DNA of 64,000 nt. Origin: Pontederia crassipes (lineage: Eukaryota > Streptophyta > Magnoliopsida > Commelinales > Pontederiaceae). The notes under the pieces were generated by a model. The model was not told the origin of the DNA. It did no database searches and saw nothing but the letters and a program-made list of their open reading frames with translations. Shown piece by piece: positions 13,501 to 26,359 of this stretch; the first letter of the stretch is position 1, and each line of letters starts with the position of its first letter. The stretch spans positions 70,338,696 through 70,402,695 of the forward strand of contig CM060188.1 of NCBI GenBank assembly GCA_030549335.1, written 5' to 3'. Made by a program: the position numbers and the translations under genes.

Positions 13501-15790
13501 ATTCTTGGTCCATCTCTGAACATCAAGACAATCTTAAAATCACTTCTCAGTGATTGAATAAAATCAGAGGTTTACAATGACAAAGAAGAATCCCACAGAT
13601 TTCTTGAAATCAGATTTGAAATCAGGATTGAAAATCAGAAATCAGCATTCAAAAGTTTGCAATAAATCAGGGATTAAAACCTTGGAAATACCATTGCCTC
13701 TTGATTCATTTCTGAACAAGAATGAAATCATAAGTAACCTCTCAGTTATCAATTAAATCAGAGCTCAACAATGATAGAAACAAGTTTAACAGAATTCAGA
13801 AATCAGAAATCAAATTTGGGGGAAAAATAGATTTCAGAATTCAGGAAATCAGATTCTTAATTGGATTAGAACCTAAAAACTTGGCATTGGTTCTTGGATC
13901 GTATCTGAACAAAGAATAGATCAAAAGATAACTTCTCAGTAAATACAAATAGGACCTTACAATGACAAGAAGTGTTCATATCAATACAGAAATCAGCAAT
14001 CAAAATTGAAATCAGTACAGGAATTTTAGACTTGTCTATATCCATCCACAATTAATCTAGACTACTACCCTATCCTAAGAGACATAAATCATACTAAACA
14101 GATTAGAAAACTGATACAAATCATTCTGCAATTAGTTGATATGAAGGCTGTCAACAGGATCAGATTTGTAGCAACTCTTCAACTCCTTCCCTCTTGCTTC
14201 CTATCCAGCAACCCTCCAAATGGAGGCTCTCCTCATCAGAATTTCCATAATAGTGAGATTGTGCCATCTGTCCAGCTCTGAAATTTCAGCTGCTGCAGCA
14301 GCTTTTTGGACAGCAAAAGTAGGTGGTCCCTCCCTACTTTTTCTTCTTTGTGCAGTCTTATTATACCTGCTAGAAGGTCCACAACAGCAAACATCAAATC
14401 CCTTGAATAGGATTTAAACAAATAAAGATTAAGACAGTGATATATATCAGCTCAAACATCAAATAGGATTTGGTGTTGTGCAGGAATGAAAACCATAAAT
14501 CAGAAATGATAACATATAAAACCCGGAATGACAACTTTGCATATTTCATGGAAAATGTCCAAATATGGATGGTTCAAAGCATTGACGGCGTCAAATGAAT
14601 TAGGATGGCAAGTGAATGAGGTCAGAAATCAAATGTGGATAAGATTTTATAGGATTGATAACTTGGGTGCCAAAAACGATAACTTAATGCCTTAAAAATG
14701 ATAACTTGTGATAACTTTAGTTGTGGTTATCCAAATGTGATCAAATTAGAGCAGCAAGGAGATATGACAATAATATGATGATTGCCTAAGGTTTTTATAT
14801 AGAAATGATAGTCTTGCATATTGAAATGATAGTTTTGCCCTTAAACGATAACTTGACTTTCAAAAGTGATAACCAATGAAATGGAATGATAACTTCGCAC
14901 AAGTTGAAATATGGTCACCCAAATATGATTAGTCCATGATGGCAGGGGATTTAGGGCAGAATAATCACTGGAAATAAGCTCAAATAGAAAAATGATAACT
15001 TGCACACTTGAAGTGATAACTTGCCCTAAAAATGATAACTTGGCATAGAATTGAGATATTAATGGATTTTAGCATTTCAGAACCTCTATGCACATAGAAT
15101 TAAGTATAAAATAAGGAAGATCAACTAGTTATCACAATCAATGCATTCCAAATATAATTGGCGAAATGTTGGGCAATTTAGGGGCTCGATATGGGTGAAA
15201 TGCATCTAAAATGAGATAAAAAGCTATAGTGATCAACTAATGATCAATACTTAAGAAGGACTAAGGATTACATATTACTTTATGGAGGACACAATTTGAC
15301 GACTAAAGGATACACCGATGATGACTTCATGTCAAATATTGATGATCACAAATCCAACTTTAGTTACATATTCACACTCATTGGAGTTGTATCTTGAAAA
15401 GTTCAAAGCAAGACACCACATCTGATTCCACCATCGAGGATGAATATCTGCATCAAACGATACTAAAGAAGCTGAATGGATACAATAGTTCACTTCTGAG
15501 CTCTTGATGTTGTCAAATGAAAATCAACCGATACCACTTCATTGTTATAATAGCGGAGCAGTAGCACAAATCAAAGAGCCAAGGATTCATCATAAGAACA
15601 AACATATCCATCGCAAATATTGTTGGTAAATGATTATTAACAACATCGTATCATACGCATAGAAAAGATTAGCACTTTGGATAATTTAGTAGACCCACTA
15701 ATTTTGTATTAGTATTCAACAAGCATCTTGAAAAGATGGGTTTGAAACTTGTAATAGATTGATTTGGTGCAAGTGGGAGAATTCAGTTTA
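10556..15790 (+). mobile_element. Ty1/copia retrotransposon fossil, interrupted by a solo LTR
   Basis: Pieces of a copia polyprotein lie in order: gag of the UBN2 type near 10.6-10.95 kb (HARRFKMSIELFSMKLHEGD), the integrase C-terminal part at 11.15-11.5 kb (YLLNRVPIKVVPKTPYKTW), reverse transcriptase from 11.6 kb (KARLIAKGYTQ), and RNase H at 15.25-15.7 kb (CYNSGAVAQIKEPRIHHKNK). A polypurine-like GTGCAAGTGGGAGA sits near 15.77 kb, where the 3' LTR should start. The reverse transcriptase/RNase H region is split by the solo LTR at 12679-15246. Many breaks; an old fossil. The outer ends are uncertain. Confidence 0.75.
12679..15246 (-). repeat. Solo LTR of a Tat/Athila-like gypsy family (2.57 kb)
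   Basis: This block interrupts the copia pol: the host sequence resumes exactly in register on the far side (KYL before it, RRTKDYI after). The flanking 5-mers are GTACT (12674-12678) and ATACT (15247-15251), 4 of 5 identical. It begins TGATAGTGA and ends AATGATCA, and shares phrases with the LTR at 6201-7802 (ATGTCGTATTCACAGTGATT; CTCTCAG blocks). The right half carries many GATAACTT words. No internal region is attached, so it is a recombination-derived solo LTR, younger than the copia element. Confidence 0.7.
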
Positions 15791-17060
15791 GTGCAATTTA
15801 TATGCCTTAATCACAATCTGATCCAATAAATTCTATTTAGTTAGGCTTACCTTCTTGGCATGTTCTCTTCGCATGTCTTAGATATATGATTTAAGAACAT
15901 TGTCCCTGAAGTCTAGTTTTGGCACATGACATATGATATGATTGAGAATCATGATGTTCACTTAAAATATATTCGTCACCTGAAGGATTGTTGACAACAA
16001 CTTCAATCCAATTAGGTGATTGTGTATTTTATCATTCAATGGTTTAAAAATGTCAGTTCTCATTATACATTAAGATAAATACACATGAGCTTGTTTTTTA
16101 ACAAGTTCACTAAACTGGCCCATATGAGAATCTTGATGGTCGGATCTTTTAGCAAGATTTTTCAAATGAAATGATTTTGCGTGTGATCCTTTGACTTAAG
16201 ACACCATTGATGACTTGCATATTAATCAAATGTATATTTGATGATGCTAATATTTTAATGCATTCATTGGTAACATTGATAATGTGTGAAAACATATGAG
16301 TGTTCAATAAGGAATTTGTAACTCTATTAAGAGAGATGTCCCATATGACTAATAAAAATGATGTAGACTTCTTATTTTGTTCATATCATTTTTATATTAG
16401 TCAATGGCCGAATATTAAGATCAAGGATCTAAAATTCCACCATGTCTTAATGATCTTAATCGGGGACATAGTAATTGTAAAAGGATTATACGTATGAGAA
16501 AATTATATCAAAGGTTCACTGCAATTCATATCACTATAGGGGTCATGATATACTGCTAAGTGTCACTCTTGACCTATAAGAGACTACATGATGAAATTGG
16601 GAATATCAATAGATTATATATATTGATAAATGGTGTAATAAATTATAATTATAGGGAGCTCTTATGGCTACAGTGATGTGAATATAGAAATGATGAACAT
16701 CGAACAAACCAAAATGGTTGGCACAACAATTGTGTCCTAGGACCCCTGGGTGTAGTAACTCTAGGTTTGATTTTCATAGTCACCATATTTGCCAAGGTTT
16801 ATCCATACCATTGCCATCCGAACATTGGATTAGTCGGGTGCTAATAGCCTTATACATTGGTGGATCTCAATCAAAAAAAGATGAAAATTGAATAATTGAT
16901 TCAAAGAATTCGATGAAATGTATTAGGTGCTAACACAAACCTAACCTCTCTCATCATGTTGCACATTGAAATAAAACGGGATAGTTGATCAATCTTTAAA
17001 ATTAAGCTCTAAACTTTTGAATGCATAAGACATTGCACATTGAGTAGTGCAAGAAGGAGT
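15791..17060. other. Probable 3' LTR and flank of the copia fossil
   Basis: It begins just after the polypurine-like stretch with TTTAGTGCAATTTATATGCC, which resembles an Angela/Tork-type LTR start. No second copy was found in the window, so the LTR assignment rests on position alone. The 65-residue open frame at 16300-16497 shows no family features and is not called. Confidence 0.35.
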
Positions 17061-17576
17061 TGTTGGAAAATGTATTCCCTAACTCACATATGATTAATCA
17101 AACAATTAGATCTTGAAACAAGGGTCGATTAATCGGAACCATTGATTTTGAATACAAGGAAAATTGTAACTCCTCCATTTAAAATTTTGTTCAATTAGTA
17201 TCCTATTAAATGTCACGAATATGAAATATTTTCATATTAAATGTCATGAATATGGAGAGAGAGAAGCAAAAAGGAAGTTACAAGTTGTTTCTTTATAATC
17301 ATGAATGAAATGTCTCAATGGGTGTGGTTTCTCTCTTCTTATCTCCATTTGAAATTTGTGTGCCACGATGGAAGTAATGGTTGTGGACTTCGTTAGAGGA
17401 ATCGCACTTGAGATTCAAAAGATGATGGCCACAGTAGACTCGATCAACCTCTCCAAAGTGAGAACTTCTTTGGTATGAGTCCATCTTTAAATTTATGTTG
17501 AATCGTATATGTTACAACATGTTTTAGATAAGAAAATGAGTTTTTTTTTATATTCATGCTAAATCTTATCTTTTAG
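17061..17576 (+). repeat. LTR-like repeat, copy B (uninterrupted)
   Basis: Intact counterpart of the split repeat at 2.25-8.58 kb. It begins TGTTGGAAAATGTATTCCC after the purine-rich AAGAAGGAG and runs to CTTATCTTTTAG, where similarity stops. It serves as the empty-site reference for the three insertions in copy A. No flanking target duplication was found, so its true limits are not fixed. Confidence 0.55.
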
Positions 17577-19006
17577 TCTGATGGTCTACAAGTGGAATAG
17601 ATAGTAAAAGATGATGTATTGTGTGAATCAAGTGGATCTGATAAACATGATTATTCAAGTAAAAGAATGATAATGAGTACGAAGACATGATGAAACTACG
17701 CAAGAAAAGCAACCACAACTCATCAATTGAGAAGATGGGATGACTAGGCTCAAAATTATGTTATGGGTACCTTAGGATCAAGAGCTAAAGTAAATAATTT
17801 TGGAACAATGTTATAAGTCAAAACTCTCACAGAAAACACTAATATGTTTATAGGAAAAGACATGAAGAGATACGTGATCAAATGTATTTATAGGTTCTTA
17901 AACTATCAACAAATCAAGATAGAACATCAGAAGTACATAATCTGCTTTAGCCATTGTTAATACAATAATGAAAATGAGGGAAGATGATAATAGAATTCAT
18001 TGCTAGTGTCTCGGGAACACAAAAGGATCATGATTCCATTTGAGTCATCATGAACGTATTGATCAAGTCATCTTATTGCTTACCCTTTAATGTGGATGGT
18101 ACAATTGTATGCAATGTATGTAGATTAACAAATTAATCATGTTGTTTTATGTATCTAGTGAAAGGTATGTAGATTATATTCTAAATGAAAATTCAACTTC
18201 ATGAAACTTGTATATTTTATGTATCTTTGACGAAGAATTGCAATGGTTTGTTGAAAGTGATGAAGATGATACATCAGCGATGAAGATTGTTGTTGGGTTT
18301 TTCACCCGAGATCTGTTGGATATCTTTGATGCTCGTTGACGAAGGAGAAATCATTACCGATGAGTTAAGTTATGGGTCGTTAGAGGTTGGGTGATTCAGT
18401 CGGTGATCATGAGACATTATGGTTTGCTCCATTGTTGGCGTGAGATGAATATCACGGACTTATTATTTAAATAGAAGATGTGAGTGCAAACCTAAGTTGT
18501 TGCAATGAAATTACGGGTCGTGACACAACAGGGTGCATAACCAATGTGAGGTAATGAGTCATTACTTCAAAGTGACAAGGTGTTATGATATTCAAGGAAT
18601 GTGGAATGGTCATATTGTATCGTGATTCACAAGTAATGACCCATGAAAAATCTCATCCCTTGTGAAGAGATAAAGAGTTGAGTCATGAAGCTTGTGATCT
18701 TCGTGAGGCGATCGGACAATTTACAAATTGTTACTAGGGTGTAACAACACACGAAATGTAATAACCTTCACAATGAGACTCGTGATAATTATGTTACGAT
18801 CCATGAAAACTATGATTCGATGACTTAACAACTGATGAACTTAAAGTTATGGGTCGTGATGAAGGGCTTACAACCCATGAAGTATGAAATACATGGAATA
18901 AAGCACTGATTGTGTTATGATCACTGTCCCGTGACAATTATATAATGGCCCGTGAAATTAAAAAAATTGACATTGCATTGAAATCAAACTTGTGACCTGT
19001 AGAGAT
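17577..19006. other. Unassigned repeat-like DNA with recurring GGGTCGTGA words
   Basis: No gene recognised. Between about 18.36 and 18.98 kb variants of ATGGGTCGTGA / TCCCGTGACA / GACCCATGAA recur on both strands. The same style of phrase (CATGACCCGTTATATT, GACCCTCCGTGTTACGACC) occurs in the LTR remnant at about 25.2 kb, so this may be a distant LTR copy. Confidence 0.35.
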
Positions 19007-21281
19007 CTTTACAAGAAATCTGTTCATTAGCGACATCCTCAAGATGTCTCTAAATCGGTGTTAATTCGACACTAAAAACAGTAGCGATGATATAGCGTCA
19101 CAATCACTGCGACACAAGATTTTTGGCAGCGTCGCCATTGCGCCTACTAAAACTTGGCGATATTACCGTCAAAGGTCGACGCCAAAGAGACACTATCGTG
19201 TCACTGTTGTCCGACTGCGGGAAACCAATTTAGTATCTCAAATTGTGACACTAAGACAACACTAATGTCGGCGACATAATGGCGATGCTATTTTGGCGCT
19301 AAATCCCATTACACACATGACGCTAAAATGATGATAAACTGACGCCAAATTGTGACGCTAATGCGACGCTAAATTTGGCACTAAGTTTTAGATGCGATGT
19401 TGACGCCATGTTAGTGCTAAGTGTAATGTATTAGTGACACACTTTTCAATGCTAGTGTGACATTAACTATGAGACGCATGTTGATGTTACTGTGATGCTA
19501 ATATGTTTCTTGTTGATGCTAAAATGATGCAGCTGTGACGCTAATGTTCATATGTCCATCGCTGATCCGATGCTAATGCGACGCCATTCTCAATATTTCC
19601 CCACCCAGCAACCCCATTTCTGCTTTCCCTTCCCATACAATTTACAATGCATATACATATGCATTCAACACATTCATAACAATACAAACTAAAGTATAGT
19701 ACTTCAAAGTAACAAAATTATCACAAAAGTCACAATATAAAGTCATAATATTACAAAATTAATTCATGTTCAGAATTACAAAAATATCTATCGTCCTACA
19801 TCATTATCGCCTTCCACGTTATTCTTGACATTTGATGATGATGAGTACATTGGCCTCGCAGAGTCTAGGTCTGCAACTAGAGGAGGCTCTAAATCATCTG
19901 CAAAATCGGAGCCAGATGTTGATGAAACTATTGAGAAGGCTGCTCCAAAATCAGTCCCTTGATGCTATCCAATGTCAGCTCAGGTGCGGCAGATGAAGAT
20001 GCATTGCCTGCACATCCTCCACTCATCCTAGGAACTTGAGCAATTGTTCCTAAGCTCCTCAAGTATCCTCCTCTCATCGTGCCGGCCACCTCCTCCCATA
20101 TAGCAACATCCCCTGTAAAGTAGATAAATTATATAAAATCATATTAAGTATTATATAACATTAAAAATATGAATAATTTTTTAGATACATTACTTGTTGG
20201 TGGCTGAGTACCAAGATCTTCGTACTTTTCGGTCATTTTTCTATCGTACGCTTCCTAAAAAATCAAATATTGTACATTTGAGAAATTAAAGAATACGGTT
20301 AGTATGTCGGCACTAAGGCAGCGTTTAGGCGACACTAAATTAGCGTCTCAAACTTGCGACGCTACTTTGAGGCTATAGTGATGCCGATGAGCTATTTTTT
20401 TTATTTTTTCTAATTAAACTATGGAGAACATTATATTCATTAATTCAGTACCAAATGATTTATAATTAATTTGATAAAAAATGAATCAATTTATAGATAT
20501 CATATGATATATGTTGTATATATTAATTATATATCTCTACATCTAATTATATCAACATATGAATCTATACACACACATAATGATATCAACATATATGCAT
20601 ATTAACTAATTATATCAACATATATGTATAGCTGATTATATCAACGTATATGTATATTTGTATTCTTATACTTCTATGAATACATAACTAACATATAGTT
20701 ATTTTATTAGTTAAAGTAAGCATTCACGTCTCTTTAGCATCAAAATTGCATCACATTAGCGACATAAGGAGATCAACACCACATTAGCACCACCATGGCG
20801 TCACCAAGGTGTCGACACCAACTATTAGCATCATGATAGTCGATGCCATCACGATGCTGAAATATCAACGTCTCATTGGCGTTGACAAAAGGTGTGCGAC
20901 TCCATCTTTTTAGTGTCACAATTTTTTTACGCCAAGTCGATGCTAAGGATGTTAACGTCTATTTAGCATCGAAAGAAGTGTGACGCTAAATGGGACAACT
21001 CAGCGCCACCCCGTTTAGACACTAACATACAATTGAGTATTACCGTGCATTTTCCTATTCATGCACTCAGTATTAGTGTCGAGATAACATCGATACGCGT
21101 CCCAAAATTGTCGACATTTATTAACGCTATTGCGGCACTAAAGCGGCACAAAGGGGAGGCTATCAGCGTCGCCTTTCCTGTGAAGCTACTGCATTGCTAT
21201 TTACTCACTAATGGTGTTGAGTTAACGTCATGGATATGGAGATGCTAATGGTCATCGCTATTCACTAGTTTTCTTGTAGCG
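19007..21281 (-). mobile_element. CACTA (En/Spm) element, non-autonomous (2.28 kb)
   Basis: The ends are CTTTACAAGAAA (left, two changes from CACTACAAGAAA) and GTTTTCTTGTAGCG (right). Both sides carry dense subterminal repeats of the type TAGCGACGCTAA / GACGCCAAAT, about 19.02-19.58 kb and 20.3-21.26 kb, the expected transposase binding arrays. Between them a minus-strand remnant of a plant CACTA transposase is visible at about 19.95-20.26 kb (EAYDRKMTEKYEDLGTQPP, then WEEVAGTMRGGYLRSLG after an apparent intron); downstream it has stops. The 3-bp target duplication is not clear. Non-autonomous. Confidence 0.75.
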
Positions 21282-21721
21282 AGACCCATTAAAAATTAGG
21301 AAATAAAATAAAAGTGATAACTAAAGAAACTAAGAAATGAAAAGAAGAACTAACTAATCTAACTAAATATAAACTAGGTGGAAAAATCTAAACTATAAGT
21401 TCAAGATTGAGAAAAAGTAGTTTTAAGTTTAAAATCACTAGCTCGACTTTGACATTGCTTATACTAAGATAATCTAAATTGTAAAATAATGTAAATAAAT
21501 ATGCCATTAAAGAACAATCTCACTGGGTTTAATTAACGTGATCATGAATATTCATCGTGGTGAGGCTTAGCACATGCGATGATGAAAGATGCCTACGTTT
21601 CCAATCCGATGTCGTCGTGAGACGATGGTGGTTCTTCATGTACAACAGCCTTTTGAGGTGGAAGTTGAGAGTTGTGCTGCTAATAAGCTTAGATTGTAGA
21701 GTAATTCTTGAGTCTCCATTG

Positions 21722-22920
21722 TGTTGGATCTAAGTTTTAATGACATATAAAATTATATTTTGATGATACAAACTTTGAATGATTAAAGTTAAAATGTTGA
21801 AAAAGTTTAAAGAAAAAGAGATAACTTTATGCACTACACTTTGATTAAATAATTGATACTAAACTTATTAGATTCTAGATGAATCATGAATATCAAAGTT
21901 GTAGAGAATCTTGTTAACTATCCATAGAATTTAAGATTGTCTAATTTGGATAACTGTGTAAAAAGTTATGCTTAAAATAGTGCAGGACGGTCGAGCTACC
22001 AGCTGAAAAACAAGTCGACCGGTCAGGAATACAGGTCGACCGGTCCAGAACACAGGTCGACCAGTCAGTGTAGAAAATGCCCATTTTCAATATACAGAAT
22101 ATCGAGACTGTACCGATCGAGGTACCGGTCGACCGGTTCAGAACACAGGTCGATCGGACAGTGGAGAAATCAATGCAATGGTCATATAGACCGATCGACT
22201 GGTTCATAAATGCGGTCGACCGGTCCATTACTCAGATGAACAGTAATGGCTATATTTCAAGGAGAAAAATGTGGAATTAATTATGGATGAATTTTTTACA
22301 TGCCAGAGCATATAAAAGGAGTGCCAAAGCCAGAAGCAAAGGCATCCTTCCAAGGATCAAAACAAAACTTCAAGAAATCAAAAGAATATCATTTCTCTTG
22401 AAGTTATCATTTAGAGCTTTCTTTCTTTGTCTCTTCTCTTCTTGTGAGTGTTCTATTGTAAAAGAAAGAAACTATTTTTTAGAAAGATTATGAGAGCTCC
22501 TGTGTAAAAGATGTTCCAAATATTAACTCTTGAGCGAGAGAAAAGATTAGCTTCCTAGGAGGAGAGGTTGCCTTGAATCTCGAAACAGAGAAAAGGTGAT
22601 TGGTGTAAAGGGTTTTCTTCCTTGCCCCATTTGAAACAAAGGAGGTGCTTAGTGGAATCTCCGACGATCTCGAGGTCGAAAAGTCAGAGCAGGGACGTAG
22701 GCCAAGGTGTGACCGAACCTCATCAATAACCACCGTGTTCATTGTGTTTGATTTCTCTCACTCTCTCTCCCTCTAATATTGTGTTTATAATATGAATTGC
22801 AAAGGTTTTAAGAATCGATTTTGTGCTTTCACGACGAATTTTTGAAATCGATATTTTTTATTTAACACCAATTCACCACCCCCCTCCCCCCTCCCTCTTG
22901 GTGCCCTTTGGGATCCTACA
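21722..22920 (+). repeat. Solo LTR, Sirevirus-like copia (1199 bp), perfect target duplication
   Basis: Starts TGTTGGATCTAAGTTTTAAT and ends CTTTGGGATCCTACA. It is flanked on both sides by CATTG (21717-21721 and 22921-22925). A C-rich stretch before the end (near 22.88 kb) and the TTGGTGCCCTTTGGGATCCT ending are typical of Sirevirus (Maximus/SIRE) LTRs. A TATAAAAGG box lies near 22.31 kb, where an LTR promoter is expected. About seven copies of a GTCGACCGGTC-type palindrome sit in its U3 part (21.99-22.23 kb). No internal domain follows, so this is a solo LTR. Confidence 0.8.
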
Positions 22921-22925
22921 CATTG

Positions 22926-25549
22926 TAATGTTCTAACCGGAGAAGATCATGCTGACATCAGTAAAGTACTTTTCTCCTCTTTCGGTGTTGGCTATATTGA
23001 AGATAGCGATGTAGGAGTGACAGAAATTTTCAAAGGCAAGCCTCTTCTTTGAACCTTCTTGTCTTTAATGATGTATTTGCTTGTCTCTTTGACATGCCAC
23101 TAAGTAATTTATTTCCTTGATGAAAAATTTGCTTTGGGTGTCGTTTTCTTTGATATGAATTTTGATAATGACGTGGGAATAAGATAAAGGTGGCTCTCAT
23201 CGATGTGGCTCAGAGGTTCAAAATTTTGAGAATTAAGTTTTACAAATTCATGTTATAATGTATGTAGCTTTGCTTCCAAAGCTTCGAGCTTGAGCTCGGT
23301 ATCGAATAATCGAATTGAGTCATCTACTTCAACTTGCTTTTTTTTTATTTGGTTCAACTGACCCTTCAAGTTATGGATGGACTGATCTTGCATCATCAAC
23401 CGTCTCTCAATTGTCATGACGAATTGACCAATCGTCTCTACGAAGTCAAAGGTTGATGATTTGAATTCGAGAATTCATGTAATATCATAATATGTCTTCT
23501 TGCTATTTTGTCTAATGTTGTAGATTTGACTCTCCAAATTTTTTATTTAATGATTTTGTGTGGAGAGTTTCTTCATAAAAAATCTAACACTTCTGTGATT
23601 GCGATAGATGGGTCTCTAAATATATCTTCCTTCTTTGTTTGCTGAGGCTTCTTCATTGTGCTTTGTTTTGATGATGATGGCTTGATATAAATCCCATCTT
23701 GCTTGATAGTGGGGTTGTTTTCCTCAACTTCTTCGTGATTGAAGGTGTCAAGAGGTGCTCGTAATGATATAGTTGTGTACAAAAAATGTAACTTGAAAAT
23801 CTTACAACACTAAAAGAAAAAGTGAAGTAAAATAGAAAATAAGAGTTCTCAAAGTAGTTATATAAGATAGACTAAGAATTACGAACAATAGTTCCTCAGC
23901 AATGACGTAAAAAACTGGATGCATTGAATTTGTAACAAATTAAATTGTTATCAAGTGCAATAGTTGTCTCGAGTAATAAAATATAAAGTATAGTGTTGAA
24001 CCCACGAGGAACAAGTTAAATTCAATCTATCTCAATAATCTAAAAGGAGAAGTAATGATGTTGTGATATGAAAATATAAAATTAAATTCAGAAATTAAAT
24101 TGATGTTGAGCCTTGGAAATTATGAATTGATTAATGTAAAAGTAAACGTGTATGATCATATGTAATAGTTGAGTTATAATCAGTAAATAGTATTGAGTTC
24201 TTATAACGAATTAGGAGTACCTAATATATTGACTTATCCAATACGAGTAAATCAAACTATCTTAACTTCTAATAAAACTAATAACCACAAACGATGAGTT
24301 AATTATCAATTTTATAGAGAAAGTGCATTAATATGTATCTCCTACATTATTATTCATCCACAATGCTGGACAAAATAACATACCACGTGAAATACGACAC
24401 AAACAATGAGTTACCGAACACGCATTATGTATGCTTCAACTTAAAAGTAAAAGATCAATTATTAAAGCAATAAAAATTCTTAAAACTAATCACCTTTAAT
24501 TTAATCTCGAAAATCTAATTCACATCGAAAGACAATGAACTCAGCATGCATAATAAAAAAATTAAAAATTTGAATTAACTCAACTAATAATGAGGTTCTA
24601 ATAGTTCTTCCTTTAAATAGAAAACAAAATTTCTAGTAAAATAAATTAGAACATTAAAAATAGGTAAAATACCATCCAAATAAAATACAAAAGAAGAATT
24701 CGTAGTCTTCAAGACCGTTGCACAACAAAAGCAATGAATTATTGTGCAACCTTCTCCTTTGATTGACCTTCGAACTTCGAAATTCATTCTCTAAAGTAAT
24801 GCACAGCTCCCAATACTCAAGCATTACATTTTTTTATCGTTTAGAGCTCTATTTATAGTCTCCAAGTGTTCCAAGAATTTTGGTAAAGTTTCGATTTGAT
24901 TGGAAGTCTTTCCATTTAAAAAAAGATAAATTCATATTAGATTTTAATTGGGCTTTAAAATCATTCAAAACTTCTTCAAATCCAAGTAAATATATTTTTT
25001 AATCATCCCTAGGACTTATGGTAAGAATAGAATTGATCTGCAATTGAAATTCCCATGAAAAATTGAAGAAATATCAAAATCCAACTTCATAACGACATAA
25101 ATATGACATCTCACCGCCTATAACAAAGTTTTAATGGCCCTTACGGTGTCGAAATTGGAGTAAAGGTGAAACATTCTAGCAATCCATTATTCAGTTGAAT
25201 TTCTATGATGAAATGACTATAACGACCCTCCGTGTTACGACCATTATGGATTTATCATGACCCGTTATATTTATTTTTAGTCGTGGCAGTCTTCGTTAAT
25301 TTGCACATTCTGATCCGTTTTAACTTCAATTTGAGTATTATTTTCTCTAGTGGCATCATAATTCTTTTCTCTTATTTTTTTGTAATAAAACATAAAATTT
25401 GAATAGATTTTTATTATTATAAAATTAAATCAAATAAGCTCATGAAATAACGCATGATACATGAAGATGAATCGAAATGAGATTAAACTCAAGGCTAATA
25501 ATATGTTATATTTTGTATGCATCAATCTTAATTATTAAGAGCATCATCA
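22926..25549 (-). mobile_element. LTR-element remnant with coiled-coil gag-like region
   Basis: Minus-strand coding remnants at about 23.28-23.78 kb encode coiled-coil-like protein (FVMTIERRLMMQDQSIHNLK). A degenerate primer-binding site of the TGGCGCC type can be placed at about 23892-23909, and the probable right LTR runs from TGGATGCATTG (23916) to about 25549. It includes the phrase GTGTTGAACCCACGAGG near 23.99 kb that is common in this LTR class. The left boundary is not defined, and the region up to 17.6 kb may belong to the same element. Broken, with no pol domain seen. Confidence 0.45.
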
Positions 25550-25894
25550 GTAGAAATCGTCTCTCTTGCCTTTAGGGTCTTTGAATTGAACAAGTTTTGA
25601 TTGTAATAAATGGTTCAATTGCCCCTTGGACCAATATATCTAAAATAAATGTGTCGGAATCATAAATATGCTTCCATTTGGAATATGATAGGAGTAAATT
25701 GTTCCCATCCATCACCTTGTTAAATCGGTTGGAGGTTATGTACATTAAATTATTAGTTGTGTATTTATTGAAAATGAACCATTTCACCGGTAAAATAGCT
25801 ATTATTTGTGTGTTGTGTGCATAAGTTAGATAAGATGTTTGATCACTTTTTATGCTCATAATAAAAGTTAAATGAAATTTGTAGATGTGAAGGC
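25550..25894. other. Intergenic stretch, nothing recognised
   Basis: The 95-residue minus-strand frame at 25572-25859 has no recognisable domain and lacks the GC-rich codon use of the host genes here. Not called as a gene. Confidence 0.4.
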
Positions 25895-26358
25895 CAAAAT
25901 TGTTAAGATCTAGATCTTAAGATTTTACTATTTTTACCATTTTTTTATCCTTTAACGATCTCGATCTTATCTTAAGGATCTGTGTAAGATCTTAATACGA
26001 TCTTAATTTTAGTCATACGATCTTATAATCTTATCTAATTTTCTACGATCTTATATGATTAATATAATTATTTAAATATTAATTAAAAATATATTTATGA
26101 TAATTAGAATTAATTTAGATGAAGTTTAATATATTTTCTTTATTTTTAATATATTTAGAAATAATTTGACTTAAGAATCGATAAAAAATGACTTGATGAT
26201 ATATAATTTAAGATTTAAATGTGAAAACTTATTAAAAATATATTTATTATTTTAAAAAATATTTTTTATTAGTAAAAATAAGATCTTACGATTCTCGATC
26301 CGATTTTATGATATTCGATCTTATCACCATATGTAAGATTCCGATCTTGACAATCTTT
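25895..26358. mobile_element. hAT MITE with ACGATCTTA motifs, copy 1
   Basis: Ends CAAAATTGTTAAGATC and GATCTTGACAATCTTT are imperfect inverted repeats of the family ends seen at 27.85 kb. The flanking 8-mers GTGAAGGC and GTGGAGAC match 6 of 8. The outer 100 bases on each side are packed with GATCTTA / ACGATCTTA words, while the centre is AT-rich. Divergence from copy 2 and the worn target duplication make this the older copy. Confidence 0.65.
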
Positions 26359-26359
26359 G

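Noticed and set aside
21985-22235. CRISPR-like spaced repeats
   Set aside because: The units are degenerate palindromes in a eukaryotic LTR with irregular spacing; not a CRISPR array.
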